Positions 8,207 through 16,897 of a DNA stretch of 64,000 nucleotides are shown in pieces. Location: assembly GCA_028281575.1 (NCBI GenBank), contig JANQJP010000047.1, positions 49,216 to 113,215 on the forward strand, given 5' to 3'. Numbering within the stretch: the first letter of the stretch is position 1; every line of letters begins with the position of its first letter. The translations under genes were made by a program, and so were the position numbers. This DNA comes from Cellvibrionaceae bacterium. Its GTDB lineage: Bacteria; Pseudomonadota; Gammaproteobacteria; Pseudomonadales; Cellvibrionaceae. The notes beneath the pieces were generated by a model, which saw only the letters and a program-made list of their open reading frames with translations, did not search any database and had not been told where the DNA came from.

Positions 8207-10543
8207 ATGGCGTTTGGCGATGATGAAGAAATACTTCAGGACTTCCTGGTAGAAGCTGGAGAAATCATCGAACAACTATCGGAGCAGCTCGTAGAACTTG
8301 AGCAAAGCCCCGAGGACCGTGATTTGCTCAACGCAATCTTTCGTGGTTTTCACACTGTCAAAGGCGGTGCGGGGTTCTTGCAGCTCACGACCATGGTTGA
8401 TTGCTGTCACGTTACGGAAAACCTATTCGACATACTTCGTAATGGCGATAGAGATGTTACGCCTGAATTAATGGATGTGGTGCTGCAGGCGCTCGATACA
8501 GTTACCACTCAGTTCGGACAACTGCAAAATGGGGAGTCACCTCAGGCTGCAGACCCGCAACTTATTCACAACCTGGAGTTATTGGTTGCAGGTGAGGATC
8601 TCGGTGGTGGAGAGGCCGGAGAGGAACCTGCAGCTGAGGCGAGCGCGCCGGAAGTTGAACCCGAACCTGCCCCTGAAACCAGTTCTAACGACGAAAACAC
8701 CGCCGATTTTGATATCAGTGATGACGAATTCGAAGGCTTGTTAGACGCCATTGACGATAAGCCTGGTGCAGGAGAAGCGCCGCAGGCATCTGCGACAGGT
8801 GATGGTGGCGATGAAATAACCGAAGACGAATTCGAAGCCCTTTTGGATCAATTGCATGGTTCTGGTGGTGCTCCCAGCGCTAAACCAGCGGCCAAACCGA
8901 GCCCTGCGCCCGAAGAGAAGAAAGCAGCGCCAAGTGCCAGTGCTGACGAGATTACCGAAGATGAATTTGAAAACTTGCTCGATCAGTTGCACGGAGCCGG
9001 AAAAGCGCCTAATACGGCGGCCAAGAAAACCAGTTCAGATACCCCAGCCGAGACAGTGAAACCCAGTGGGGATTTGATTTCTGATGATGAATTTGAGGAC
9101 CTGCTAGACCAGCTTCACGGCAAGGGCAACGGGCCTACTAAGGAGGGAGAAGCTGTACCAGCGCCGACACCTGCGGCGAGTAAAGAAGCGAACGCACCCA
9201 AGAAGCCCAAAGCGGTCCCTAAACCGGAGAAAAAGGCACCAGAACCGGCGAAAGCGGCGCCCTCTCCAGCACCGACCCCCGCACCGGCTGCCAAGCCTGC
9301 TCAGGCCGCGAAAATTGCGCCTAAAACACGAGATGCAAACGGAGCTGGTGGTAAGGCGGGTGGCGCTCAGGCGGCTGCTCAGGGTGAAACCACTGTTCGC
9401 GTCGATACCCAGCGACTCGACGATATTATGAATATGGTCGGCGAGCTTGTGTTGGTGCGTAACCGCTTAGTGCGCCTGGGCGAGGACAGTGCTGACGAAT
9501 CCATGCAAAAAGCGGTAGCCAACCTGGATGTCGTGACTGCTGATTTGCAAACGGCTGTTATGAAAACGCGTATGCAGCCCATTAAGAAGGTCTTCGGTCG
9601 TTTCCCGAGAGTTGTCAGGGACCTGGCGCGCAACCTCAAGAAAGAAATCAATTTGGAATTGCGTGGTGAAGAAACCGATCTCGATAAAAATTTAGTTGAG
9701 GCGCTTGCGGACCCGCTCGTCCACCTGGTACGAAACTCGGTCGACCACGGCATTGAATTGCCCGCTAAGCGGGAGGAAGTTGGCAAACCCCGCGTCGGTA
9801 AAGTTGTGCTTGCAGCTGAGCAGGAAGGTGATCATATCTTGCTGTCGATTACCGATGATGGCGGTGGTATGGACCCAGAGGCTTTGCGTAAAAAGGCCGT
9901 TGAAAAAGGCATTATGGATACAGATGCCGCCGGCCGTTTAACAGATATGGAAGCCTACAATTTAATTTTCGCCCCCGGTTTTTCAACCAAGACAGAGATA
10001 TCAGATGTCTCGGGACGCGGCGTTGGTATGGATGTTGTAAAAACCAAGATTACGCAATTAAACGGCTCGATCGAAATTCATTCTAACTTGGGCGAGGGCA
10101 CAAGTATTCTCATCAAGGTGCCACTCACGCTGGCCATTATGCCGACCTTAATGATTATGCTGAGTAATCAAACCTTTGCTTTACCGCTTGTCAGTGTGAA
10201 CGAAATTTTCCACATGGACTTAACTAAAATTAGTGTGGTCGATGGGCAGGAGTGCATCATTATTCGCGAAAAAACAGTGCCTTTATTTAATTTGAAGCAC
10301 TGGTTAGTAAAAGGAGGTTTTTCAGGAGACATTCCGAAAGAAGGACACGTCGTTATTGTTTCAGTGGGTACTCAGCGTGTCGGCTTTATTGTTGACCAGT
10401 TAATCGGTCAGGAAGAAGTGGTTATTAAACCCCTCGGAAAACTATTACACGGTACTGCGGGAATGGCGGGTGCAACTATTACTGGCGACGGCACTATCGC
10501 GTTGATACTCGATGTACCCTCCATGCTGAAAAGATATGCCTAA
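8207..10543 (+). CDS. cheA: Chemotaxis histidine kinase CheA with repeated acidic motifs
   Basis: CheA autophosphorylates and passes phosphate to CheY and CheB. In the 778-residue protein the HPt domain has the phospho-His at residue 49 (GFHTVKGGAGF). The ATPase domain has HLVRNSVDHGIE (N box), DDGGGMD (G1) and GRGVGMDVV (G2), and a CheW-like domain ends the chain. In place of a clear P2 domain there is a long Pro/Ala-rich linker (about 130-395) with four copies of one motif near residues 168, 203, 247 and 290: ISDDEFEGLLDAIDD, ITEDEFEALLDQLHG, ITEDEFENLLDQLHG and ISDDEFEDLLDQLHG. They resemble CheY-binding peptides of FliM and CheZ. In Vibrio the corresponding CheA region includes the LID that contacts ParP, and parP is present downstream. 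Confidence 0.96.
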   Translation: MAFGDDEEILQDFLVEAGEIIEQLSEQLVELEQSPEDRDLLNAIFRGFHTVKGGAGFLQLTTMVDCCHVTENLFDILRNGDRDVTPELMDVVLQALDTVTTQFGQLQNGESPQAADPQLIHNLELLVAGEDLGGGEAGEEPAAEASAPEVEPEPAPETSSNDENTADFDISDDEFEGLLDAIDDKPGAGEAPQASATGDGGDEITEDEFEALLDQLHGSGGAPSAKPAAKPSPAPEEKKAAPSASADEITEDEFENLLDQLHGAGKAPNTAAKKTSSDTPAETVKPSGDLISDDEFEDLLDQLHGKGNGPTKEGEAVPAPTPAASKEANAPKKPKAVPKPEKKAPEPAKAAPSPAPTPAPAAKPAQAAKIAPKTRDANGAGGKAGGAQAAAQGETTVRVDTQRLDDIMNMVGELVLVRNRLVRLGEDSADESMQKAVANLDVVTADLQTAVMKTRMQPIKKVFGRFPRVVRDLARNLKKEINLELRGEETDLDKNLVEALADPLVHLVRNSVDHGIELPAKREEVGKPRVGKVVLAAEQEGDHILLSITDDGGGMDPEALRKKAVEKGIMDTDAAGRLTDMEAYNLIFAPGFSTKTEISDVSGRGVGMDVVKTKITQLNGSIEIHSNLGEGTSILIKVPLTLAIMPTLMIMLSNQTFALPLVSVNEIFHMDLTKISVVDGQECIIIREKTVPLFNLKHWLVKGGFSGDIPKEGHVVIVSVGTQRVGFIVDQLIGQEEVVIKPLGKLLHGTAGMAGATITGDGTIALILDVPSMLKRYA

Positions 10544-10564
10544 AAACTTGCATGGGGTTTTTAG
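10540..10564 (+). terminator. Weak AT-rich hairpin at the cheA stop
   Basis: CTAAAAAC pairs with GTTTTTAG across a 9-base loop, beginning at the last codon of cheA. The stem is 8 bp but AT-rich, and only three Ts follow. It may attenuate transcription before cheB or have no function. Confidence 0.25.
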
Positions 10565-10628
10565 TTTAAACGCAATAAATGATTTATTTTAGCGGTTGCC
10601 TAAAGTTATATTTTAATTAGGAGAACGA

Positions 10629-11726
10629 GTGGCTTACCGAGTACTAATCGTAGATGACTCATCTTTTTTTCAGTCGCGCCTCAAGGATATCATTAATGAG
10701 AATCCCGAGCTTGAAGTCGTGGGTATTGCGACAAATGGTCAAGAGGCAATTGAAAAAGACGAAAAGCTAAAGCCCGACGTCATCTCCATGGATTACGAAA
10801 TGCCGTTTGTAGATGGAATTACTGCGGTTCGTACCATTTTGTCAAAACGTTCAGTTCCTATTGTCATGTTTTCTTCGATGACTTACGAAGGAGCAAGAAT
10901 TACCCTGGAAGCTTTAGACGCTGGCGCAGTCGATTTTATTCCGAAGAATTTTGCTGAAGTTTCCAGCAGTTCTGCCGGCCTTAAAAAGCGTTTGCATGAA
11001 AAGCTTATTACTTTTGCCCGCAATGCCAAGCCAGCGACAGTTTCGTCGCTCACATTAGATAGTGCAAAAACGAAACCCGGTTCTCCGTCGCGGCCTTTAG
11101 ATGCTAAAGCGGCGGCAGCACCTTCCAGGGCGAGTTCCCGTGTTGCAGCGGCGTCGTTAAAAGGGCGGGTAAAATTACTCGCAATTGGCGCTTCGACCGG
11201 CGGCCCGGTAGCAGTGACGGAGATAATTACCAAGCTGCCGGCTGATTTTCCCGCACCGATTGTTGTTGTTCAACACATGCCAGAAAATTTTACTCGCGCT
11301 TTTGCAGAGCGATTGGATAGACAGTCTAGCTTGTCTGTAAAAGAAGCAGAGACTGGCGATAGGCTTGCAAAAGGTCAGGTGCTTGTCGCTCCCGGAGGCA
11401 AACAGATGATGTTTGATCGTGGCGGCACTTCTGTGAAAATTTTACCTGCGGACGCCCGTGTCAATTACAAGCCCAGCGTGGATATCAGTTTCGGTTCGGC
11501 GGCGCAGGTTTTTGGCGATGGTGTTCTCGCGATAATGCTTACCGGGATGGGTTCAGATGGATGTGAGGGTTCGCGTTTGCTCAGTCAGGCGGGAGCCAAA
11601 ATATGGGCGCAAAATAAAGAGACGTGCGTCGTATACGGCATGCCCGCCGCTGTTGTAAACGCCGGGCTCGCAGATCAAGTCCTCGGCATTTCTGAGTTTG
11701 CGCCCAAACTCAATAGTGAGCTTTAA
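10629..11726 (+). CDS. cheB: Chemoreceptor glutamate methylesterase CheB
   Basis: CheB removes methyl groups from chemoreceptors and deamidates them, giving adaptation. The 365-residue protein has an N-terminal receiver (VDDSSFFQSR, phospho-Asp in SMDYEMPFVDG) and a linker around residues 140-180. The C-terminal esterase has the catalytic Ser in GASTGGP, His in QHMPENFT and Asp in MLTGMGSDG. The start is GTG at 10629, supported by TAGGAGAA just upstream. No cheR is in this window. Confidence 0.96.
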   Translation: MAYRVLIVDDSSFFQSRLKDIINENPELEVVGIATNGQEAIEKDEKLKPDVISMDYEMPFVDGITAVRTILSKRSVPIVMFSSMTYEGARITLEALDAGAVDFIPKNFAEVSSSSAGLKKRLHEKLITFARNAKPATVSSLTLDSAKTKPGSPSRPLDAKAAAAPSRASSRVAAASLKGRVKLLAIGASTGGPVAVTEIITKLPADFPAPIVVVQHMPENFTRAFAERLDRQSSLSVKEAETGDRLAKGQVLVAPGGKQMMFDRGGTSVKILPADARVNYKPSVDISFGSAAQVFGDGVLAIMLTGMGSDGCEGSRLLSQAGAKIWAQNKETCVVYGMPAAVVNAGLADQVLGISEFAPKLNSEL

Positions 11727-11737
11727 GGCGTATAGCG

Positions 11738-12478
11738 ATGGACCTTCTCAGTATCTTAGGTGTGATACTAGCGTTCGCCGCGTTAATGGGCGGCAACTTT
11801 CTTGAAGGTGGCACATTAGAAACCCTGGCCAATGGCCCCGCAGCACTCATTGTTTTTGGTGGTACCATCGGCGCTGCGATGCTGCAAACACCCATGGCGG
11901 GAATTCGCAGGGCCCTGGTTATCATTCGCTGGATCTTTCGGCCGCCGAGCCTTCAACTCGCTGCAGGTATAAAAAAAGTTGTCAGTTGGTCCAAGGTGGC
12001 ACGCAAGCAGGGCCTGCTGGGATTAGAAAATATATCTGAACGCGAACAGGATAACTTTTCACGCAAGGGTTTGCAGCTCCTGGTAGATGGCAGTGACGTC
12101 GATGTTATTCGCCACGTACTTGATACAGACTTAATGGTCGCCGAACAGCGTGACTTAGAAGCCGCTCAATTTTACGAAAGCATGGGTGGTTACGCTCCCA
12201 CTATAGGCATTATTGGTGCTGTGATGGGATTAATACATGTTATGCGACACCTCGCAGATCCATCGGAGCTAGGTCCAGGTATTGCGGTTGCTTTTGTAGC
12301 AACAATTTATGGCGTAGCGCTTGCGAATTTATTTTTATTGCCGATCGCAAATAAACTGCGTGCCTGCGTCAAAGAGCAGACGCTTTATCGGGAACTTATT
12401 GTTTCGGGTATTTGCGCAATCGCCGATGGCGAAAACCCGAAAGCTATTGAAATGAAATTAAGCGGATTTCTTCGTTAA
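11738..12478 (+). CDS. motC: Flagellar stator subunit MotC (MotA/PomA family)
   Basis: MotC forms the pentameric ring of a stator ion channel with MotD. The 246-residue protein has a hydrophobic N-terminus, a cytoplasmic loop with the charged residues that contact FliG (about 80-145), and the paired TM segments that form the MotA/TolQ/ExbB domain (GGYAPTIGIIGAVMGLIHVM; FVATIYGVALANLFLLP). It lies 11 bases after cheB, the same arrangement as motCD in Pseudomonas, where it is the second stator set. Confidence 0.93.
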   Translation: MDLLSILGVILAFAALMGGNFLEGGTLETLANGPAALIVFGGTIGAAMLQTPMAGIRRALVIIRWIFRPPSLQLAAGIKKVVSWSKVARKQGLLGLENISEREQDNFSRKGLQLLVDGSDVDVIRHVLDTDLMVAEQRDLEAAQFYESMGGYAPTIGIIGAVMGLIHVMRHLADPSELGPGIAVAFVATIYGVALANLFLLPIANKLRACVKEQTLYRELIVSGICAIADGENPKAIEMKLSGFLR

Positions 12479-12538
12479 ATACCTTTTTTGTTATTAAATC
12501 AGGCAATGAAAATTGTCTGATGTGTTGGCCACAAGATT

Positions 12539-13423
12539 ATGCTCAAACGCCGCCCACTTGAACAGAAAGCCGGCCATGAACGTTGGCTCGTATCGTATGC
12601 GGATTTCATTACCTTGTTATTTGCGTTTTTTGTGGTGATGTATTCCATTTCGCAAGTGAATGAAGAGAAATATCGCACATTGGCTGAAACTTTAAATATC
12701 GAGTTTTCGGAGTCGGGTGCCGAAATCGGTGGAAGTGAAGAAAATATCGCGGGAGACGACCGCATTGTTGAGCTTGATAAATTAGTGAATTCCATCCAGG
12801 AACGCCTAAATGAATTTCCTGTCGACGGACGTCTGTCGATGTCCGCTAACGAAAACTGGGTTGAGCTGACGCTTAGCACTGAAATGCTGTTTGCTTCAGG
12901 CAGTGTAATACCCAAAAAAGAAGCCCAGGCTATTTTTTCCGATTTGGCGGATATGCTTGCGCCCTATGCCAACGAAATTCAAATCATTGGGCACACCGAT
13001 GACGTGCCCATCAATACATCTGAGTTTCGCAACAACTGGTCACTGTCTTCAGGTAGAGCGATATCGGTAGTGAACTACCTCGCGTTCGAGGGGATTGCGC
13101 CGCAACGCATGTCCGCCATTGCCTATGGTGAATATCGTCCCATTGCCGATAACACAACCGAGGACGGGCGACGACAGAACCGTCGCGTTGTCGTTCGGAT
13201 TGCAGGCCACGGTGTAGAGACAGAACAAAACGCACTTGACAATAGTATTGTCAATTTGGCGGTAAGCCGTGATGTCGAAGTTGAGGCAGAGGTAGATCAA
13301 GAGTCATCTGTACAAACCGTTCAGGAGGAGGGGGTGATTCAACCAGTACGCCTCAAGGGCGGTGATTTACTGTTTACCGCGGATCCGGACTTGCCGCGAC
13401 TCAGAGAATTAGACGAAGAATAG
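12539..13423 (+). CDS. motD: Flagellar stator subunit MotD (MotB/OmpA family)
   Basis: MotD is the peptidoglycan-anchored partner of MotC. The 294-residue protein has a single N-terminal TM segment with the ion-binding Asp in SYADFITLLFAFFVVMYSIS (Asp in YADF). A linker is followed by an OmpA/MotB peptidoglycan-binding domain around residues 110-225 (IQIIGHTDDVPI, NNWSLSSGRAISVVNYL, RRQNRRVVVRI). An acidic C-terminal extension of about 65 residues follows. Proton or sodium coupling cannot be decided from sequence by eye. Confidence 0.93.
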   Translation: MLKRRPLEQKAGHERWLVSYADFITLLFAFFVVMYSISQVNEEKYRTLAETLNIEFSESGAEIGGSEENIAGDDRIVELDKLVNSIQERLNEFPVDGRLSMSANENWVELTLSTEMLFASGSVIPKKEAQAIFSDLADMLAPYANEIQIIGHTDDVPINTSEFRNNWSLSSGRAISVVNYLAFEGIAPQRMSAIAYGEYRPIADNTTEDGRRQNRRVVVRIAGHGVETEQNALDNSIVNLAVSRDVEVEAEVDQESSVQTVQEEGVIQPVRLKGGDLLFTADPDLPRLRELDEE

Positions 13424-13559
13424 GTGCTGGGCATGGCGCTTGCAGTGTCTCTAAAAGATACATATTCCGGGGGATAGGTATCGAAAATGTCGCTTGAGCG
13501 AGAGGCTTGGGAGAGCACTTGCCCGCTTTGCGGCAGTTTTTATCCGGTAATTTTTTTAG

Positions 13560-14348
13560 GTGACAAGCTTGCGGGTTTGGACGGTAGCAAATCAAAAAGG
13601 CGGCGTGGGTAAAACGACCACCGCCGTTACCCTGGCGGGCATCGTAGCGAGTGAAGGCCTGCGAGTTCTGTTGTTGGATCTCGATCCACATGGCTCGCTG
13701 ACGGCGTATTTTCGTGAAAACCCCGATACGCTCGATGCCAGTGCGTTTAACTTATTCGAGCAACGTACGGATTTGTCCGAAGATTTTGTTGGCCAATTGA
13801 TCATGCCAACGAATTTTCGCAATATCCATGTCATTCCTGCATCTGTCGCTCTGGCAACGCTTGAGCGCCGATCCATTGGTGAGGGCATGGGGCTGGTGAT
13901 CGCTCGCTCGCTCAACCTTGTTGCCGGGAGTTTTGATAGAGTCATTATCGACTGCCCGCCTCAACTGGGTGTTCTATTGGTGAATGCACTGGCGGCGTGC
14001 GAGCATCTTATTATCCCCGTACAAACAGAGTTTCTCGCAATAAAAGGTTTGGATCGCATCATGAATACGCTGCAGATGCTCGGTAAAAGTCGGGGCGGCA
14101 TTCTCAGCCACACGGTCGTCCCGGTTATGTTTGATCGGCGCACGCAGGCCTCTGTGACGAGTTTACGCACAATTCGCAACAATTATTCAGACAGCGTATG
14201 GGCGGGGAAAATTCCCATTGATACACGTCTGAGAGATGCCAGTAAAGCAGGTGTGCCCGCAAACTTGTACGAACCTGAATCTCGCGGCGTGCTCGCGTAC
14301 ATGTCGTTATATAAGTATTTAAATAATTTGCTAATTAAGGCGGCTTAG
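13560..14348 (+). CDS. parC: ParC, ParA-like ATPase for polar chemotaxis arrays
   Basis: The 262-residue ParA/Soj-type ATPase has the deviant Walker A motif [12 protein letters not shown] near residue 15 and the [12 protein letters not shown] and [11 protein letters not shown] motifs. The position between motD and a CheW-domain protein is that of ParC, which in Vibrio and Pseudomonas places chemotaxis arrays at the cell pole with ParP. The start is GTG at 13560 with a poor ribosome binding site, and no in-frame upstream start is visible. The next gene begins four bases after its stop. Confidence 0.88.
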   Translation: MTSLRVWTVANQKGGVGKTTTAVTLAGIVASEGLRVLLLDLDPHGSLTAYFRENPDTLDASAFNLFEQRTDLSEDFVGQLIMPTNFRNIHVIPASVALATLERRSIGEGMGLVIARSLNLVAGSFDRVIIDCPPQLGVLLVNALAACEHLIIPVQTEFLAIKGLDRIMNTLQMLGKSRGGILSHTVVPVMFDRRTQASVTSLRTIRNNYSDSVWAGKIPIDTRLRDASKAGVPANLYEPESRGVLAYMSLYKYLNNLLIKAA

Positions 14349-14352
14349 CACT

Positions 14353-15315
14353 ATGACGTCTCCGCGGGACACCATACAAGATTATTTTGATGCGTTGTTG
14401 GGAGCCAAGCCCACATCGTCACCAGAGGAGAAGGCACCAGGGAATAACACTAAAGGCGCTGCCGAAGATGCGCGCGTTTTAAATAAAACGCAAAAACTCG
14501 CCGAGCCGGAATCAAATTCGCTGCTACAAGAGTCCCGAGCGCAAACGCCGAAAGTGGCACCTAAATCGAAATCGCAAGTGCACGCCTCAGCAAGCCCGAA
14601 ACTCAGTGAAGACGCAGAGCACGCTGTACTCGAAGCCAAAAAACAAAAGCTTCAGCAATTGCTTAATCAGCAAACCATTAAGGTGGCAGCCCCGGCACAG
14701 GCGCCTGATGAAACTCAAGCGAAATTAGCGCCGAGTACTGATGACATCACAGATCTCGATACCGCCGTCGAACCCACTGAAGAAACGTACGATAGTTTTC
14801 ATAGTCAACTCGGCCAGGATACCGAATGGGCCAAAAACGGCCGGCCTAAATGGGCACAAGATCGCTTTGATGCACTGCTGTTTGATGTCGCCGGCCTGAC
14901 GTTGGCGGTTCCCCTGGTGGCGCTGGGCCAAATTGTGCCGATCAATAAGGACGTTACGCCGATTTTCGGCCAAGCGGATTGGTTTATGGGGCTTCTACCT
15001 ACCGCGCTTGGCAAACTCCGGGTGGTTAACACTGCGCTATTCGTGATGCCTGAAAAATACAGTGATGCATTTCTGGAAAGCGCCGCTTACGCGATATCTC
15101 TCGACGGTGTGTCTTGGGCCTTGGCTGTCGATAAAGTCAACCAACCGATAAGCCTGGATCCGAATGAAATCAAGTGGCGGGGTGAGCGTTCCAGGAGGCC
15201 CTGGCTGGCCGGCACCGTAAAATCAGCCATGTGCGCTTTGATCGACATTCCAAATATGGCCCGGCTTCTCAGTGAGTCCGAAAATAGCGCAAAGCCATCG
15301 GCGCTCAGGACCTAG
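14353..15315 (+). CDS. parP: ParP, CheW-domain array-positioning protein
   Basis: The 320-residue protein has a low-complexity, charged N-terminal half (about 1-165, rich in Ala, Lys, Pro and Glu). The C-terminal half is CheW-like (RFDALLFDVAGLTLAVPLVALGQIV and onward). This layout matches ParP, which links ParC to CheA and stabilises polar arrays in Vibrio. It directly follows parC. Older annotations call such proteins CheW. The four-motif linker of CheA in this window is a plausible partner site, by inference. Confidence 0.85.
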   Translation: MTSPRDTIQDYFDALLGAKPTSSPEEKAPGNNTKGAAEDARVLNKTQKLAEPESNSLLQESRAQTPKVAPKSKSQVHASASPKLSEDAEHAVLEAKKQKLQQLLNQQTIKVAAPAQAPDETQAKLAPSTDDITDLDTAVEPTEETYDSFHSQLGQDTEWAKNGRPKWAQDRFDALLFDVAGLTLAVPLVALGQIVPINKDVTPIFGQADWFMGLLPTALGKLRVVNTALFVMPEKYSDAFLESAAYAISLDGVSWALAVDKVNQPISLDPNEIKWRGERSRRPWLAGTVKSAMCALIDIPNMARLLSESENSAKPSALRT

Positions 15316-15349
15316 GGCACCTTTTCTTCGCAAACTCCTTTCTTTTGAC

Positions 15350-15365
15350 TGGCATAGAAGCTGCT
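15350..15365 (+). promoter_or_regulatory. Possible sigma-54-like site before cheW
   Basis: TGGCATAGAAGCTGCT has GG and GC at the correct spacing and matches the RpoN consensus except at three positions. It lies 84 bases before cheW. A TTGACT hexamer overlaps its upstream edge (15345-15350), so a sigma-70 promoter is an alternative. Confidence 0.3.
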
Positions 15366-15448
15366 TTTAACTATATTTAGGAGTGCAATTGCGCAATTTT
15401 TTGACGCCTTTGCCACACTCCTAATTTATGAGCTGAGGAAGCATCGAG

Positions 15449-15934
15449 ATGGCTGCTACTTTGAGCAAAGACAATGTAAGCGACGATCCCATATTGCAGT
15501 GGGTCACCTTTAAGTTGGCCGGCGAGACTTACGGAGTCAACGTTATGCAGGTGCAAGAAGTGTTGCGCTATACAGAAATCGCGCCAGTACCAGGAGCTCC
15601 GGATTATGTCATGGGGATTGTAAATCTGCGCGGTAATGTCGTAACAGTCATCGATGCGCGTTTTCGATTTGGTTTGCAGCCCGGTGAAATTACGGATAAT
15701 ACGCGAATTGTCATCCTCGAAGCGGACAACCACGTTGTCGGTATTTTGGTGGATAGCGTCGCTGAAGTTGTCTATCTGCGTCAGTCCGAAATTGAAACTG
15801 CACCAAATGTCGGTAACGAGGAAAGTGCACGCTTCATCCAGGGCGTTTGTCACAAAAACGATGAGCTGTTGATTCTTATCGAATTAGACAAATTGCTTAC
15901 CGATGATGAGTGGGCGGAACTCGAACACGCGTAA
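15449..15934 (+). CDS. cheW: Chemotaxis coupling protein CheW
   Basis: CheW links chemoreceptors to CheA. The 161-residue protein is a single CheW domain of normal length: WVTFKLAGETYGVNVMQVQEVL, then PDYVMGIVNLRGNVVTVIDARFRFG, then the conserved VGILVDSVAEVV and the closing ELLILIELDKLL segment. A 133-base gap separates it from parP, enough for its own promoter. It is followed by the DUF2802 gene as in Pseudomonas. Confidence 0.95.
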   Translation: MAATLSKDNVSDDPILQWVTFKLAGETYGVNVMQVQEVLRYTEIAPVPGAPDYVMGIVNLRGNVVTVIDARFRFGLQPGEITDNTRIVILEADNHVVGILVDSVAEVVYLRQSEIETAPNVGNEESARFIQGVCHKNDELLILIELDKLLTDDEWAELEHA

Positions 15935-16012
15935 TTCGTTATTACATCGCTTGTAGCTGAAGATTCACTTGCTTAGACAGCTCAGACACTAAACGTTCTG
16001 GAGTGTTGTCCT

Positions 16013-16411
16013 ATGATGGAAGCCAACTATGTAGCACTGGTATTTGCCAGTGTAGCTTTAATTAATATTCTCCTGTTGACCCGCGTGTTCGTGCTTTTTC
16101 GCCGTAAATTCTCGGCGCAGTATGCGGCGGCTGAAAAACAACTGAAAATGATGAATTCGAGTGTTTTAGGCATGGGTTTGAGAATTCTTGAGCTCGAAAA
16201 AAAGGTCGTCGAGTTAAGGGAAGCCCAGCAGGATGTGAGTGAAAGTCATGCTGAATTTTCCTATTCTCAGGCGCGCAATTTACTCGCCCAGGGTTTATCG
16301 AAAGAGGCTGTTTCAGCCAGCACAGGTTTGTCGCTCTCAGAAGTTCAGCTAATGGACTTGGTCCGCACCAGTGGTCGCGCAAAGTCAGATGAACTAACGG
16401 AAACGGCATAA
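16013..16411 (+). CDS. DUF2802 protein of the chemotaxis operon
   Basis: The 132-residue protein has one N-terminal TM helix (about residues 6-26), a coiled segment (about 40-75), and a C-terminal helix-turn-helix-like stretch containing LLAQGLSKEAVSASTGLSLS. This is the DUF2802 type that regularly follows cheW in Pseudomonas and relatives. The function is unknown; association with the flagellar or chemotaxis machinery is inferred from position. Its stop overlaps the next start by one base. Confidence 0.8.
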   Translation: MMEANYVALVFASVALINILLLTRVFVLFRRKFSAQYAAAEKQLKMMNSSVLGMGLRILELEKKVVELREAQQDVSESHAEFSYSQARNLLAQGLSKEAVSASTGLSLSEVQLMDLVRTSGRAKSDELTETA

Positions 16412-16890
16412 TGTCGCGGCGTATATTTTTGGTATTTCTTGCGGTTTCGCTGATGTGTTCTGCGTGTGCAGTTTCCGATCGCATAGTGCTGGAAGATGCT
16501 GAAGGTGTTGTGCCGAAATCTTTTTTTGAGACGGTGAGAAAAAATAAAACCAAAAAAGATTGGTTAATAAAAAATTTAGGCCCTGCCCACCAAAGTGAAT
16601 CTTATCCAGAAAATATTGAAGTGCTGACGTATCACTTTAAACGAACGCGATATCGAAAGGCGAGTGCGCTATTGCTACTTAATTTTCATGGTTCGGAGGG
16701 GCGCAGCGAAAATTACCACGTACTGCTGTGCGGTGGTGTGGTAAAAAAGGCGTGGTTTGATGAGTTGATGTCAGTTCAGCTACTTGTAGTTGCGAAGCGA
16801 AGAGGCTGTAAGTTACGCGAGATAGCTGAAGGTGAAAAAGCTGATATCAAAACAATGCCTGAAACCGTGCAAGAAAATACAGCGACCTGA
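16411..16890 (+). CDS. Small lipoprotein-like protein
   Basis: The 159-residue protein begins with a hydrophobic signal ending LMCSAC, a plausible though not ideal lipobox with the lipidated Cys near residue 20. The mature part has a short conserved-looking core (SFFETVRKNKTKKDWLIKNL; VLTYHFKRTRYRKA) reminiscent of small outer-membrane lipoproteins that track assembly, but I do not recognise the family. It is translationally coupled to the DUF2802 gene (TAATG) and ends the che operon, eight bases from the convergent yciK. Confidence 0.65.
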   Translation: MSRRIFLVFLAVSLMCSACAVSDRIVLEDAEGVVPKSFFETVRKNKTKKDWLIKNLGPAHQSESYPENIEVLTYHFKRTRYRKASALLLLNFHGSEGRSENYHVLLCGGVVKKAWFDELMSVQLLVVAKRRGCKLREIAEGEKADIKTMPETVQENTAT

Positions 16891-16897
16891 CAAGTGC

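Noticed and set aside
13487..13640. Short open frame with a CPLC motif before parC
   Set aside because: It overlaps parC in another frame for much of its length and has no ribosome binding site; the ParA motif in the other frame is clearly the real gene.
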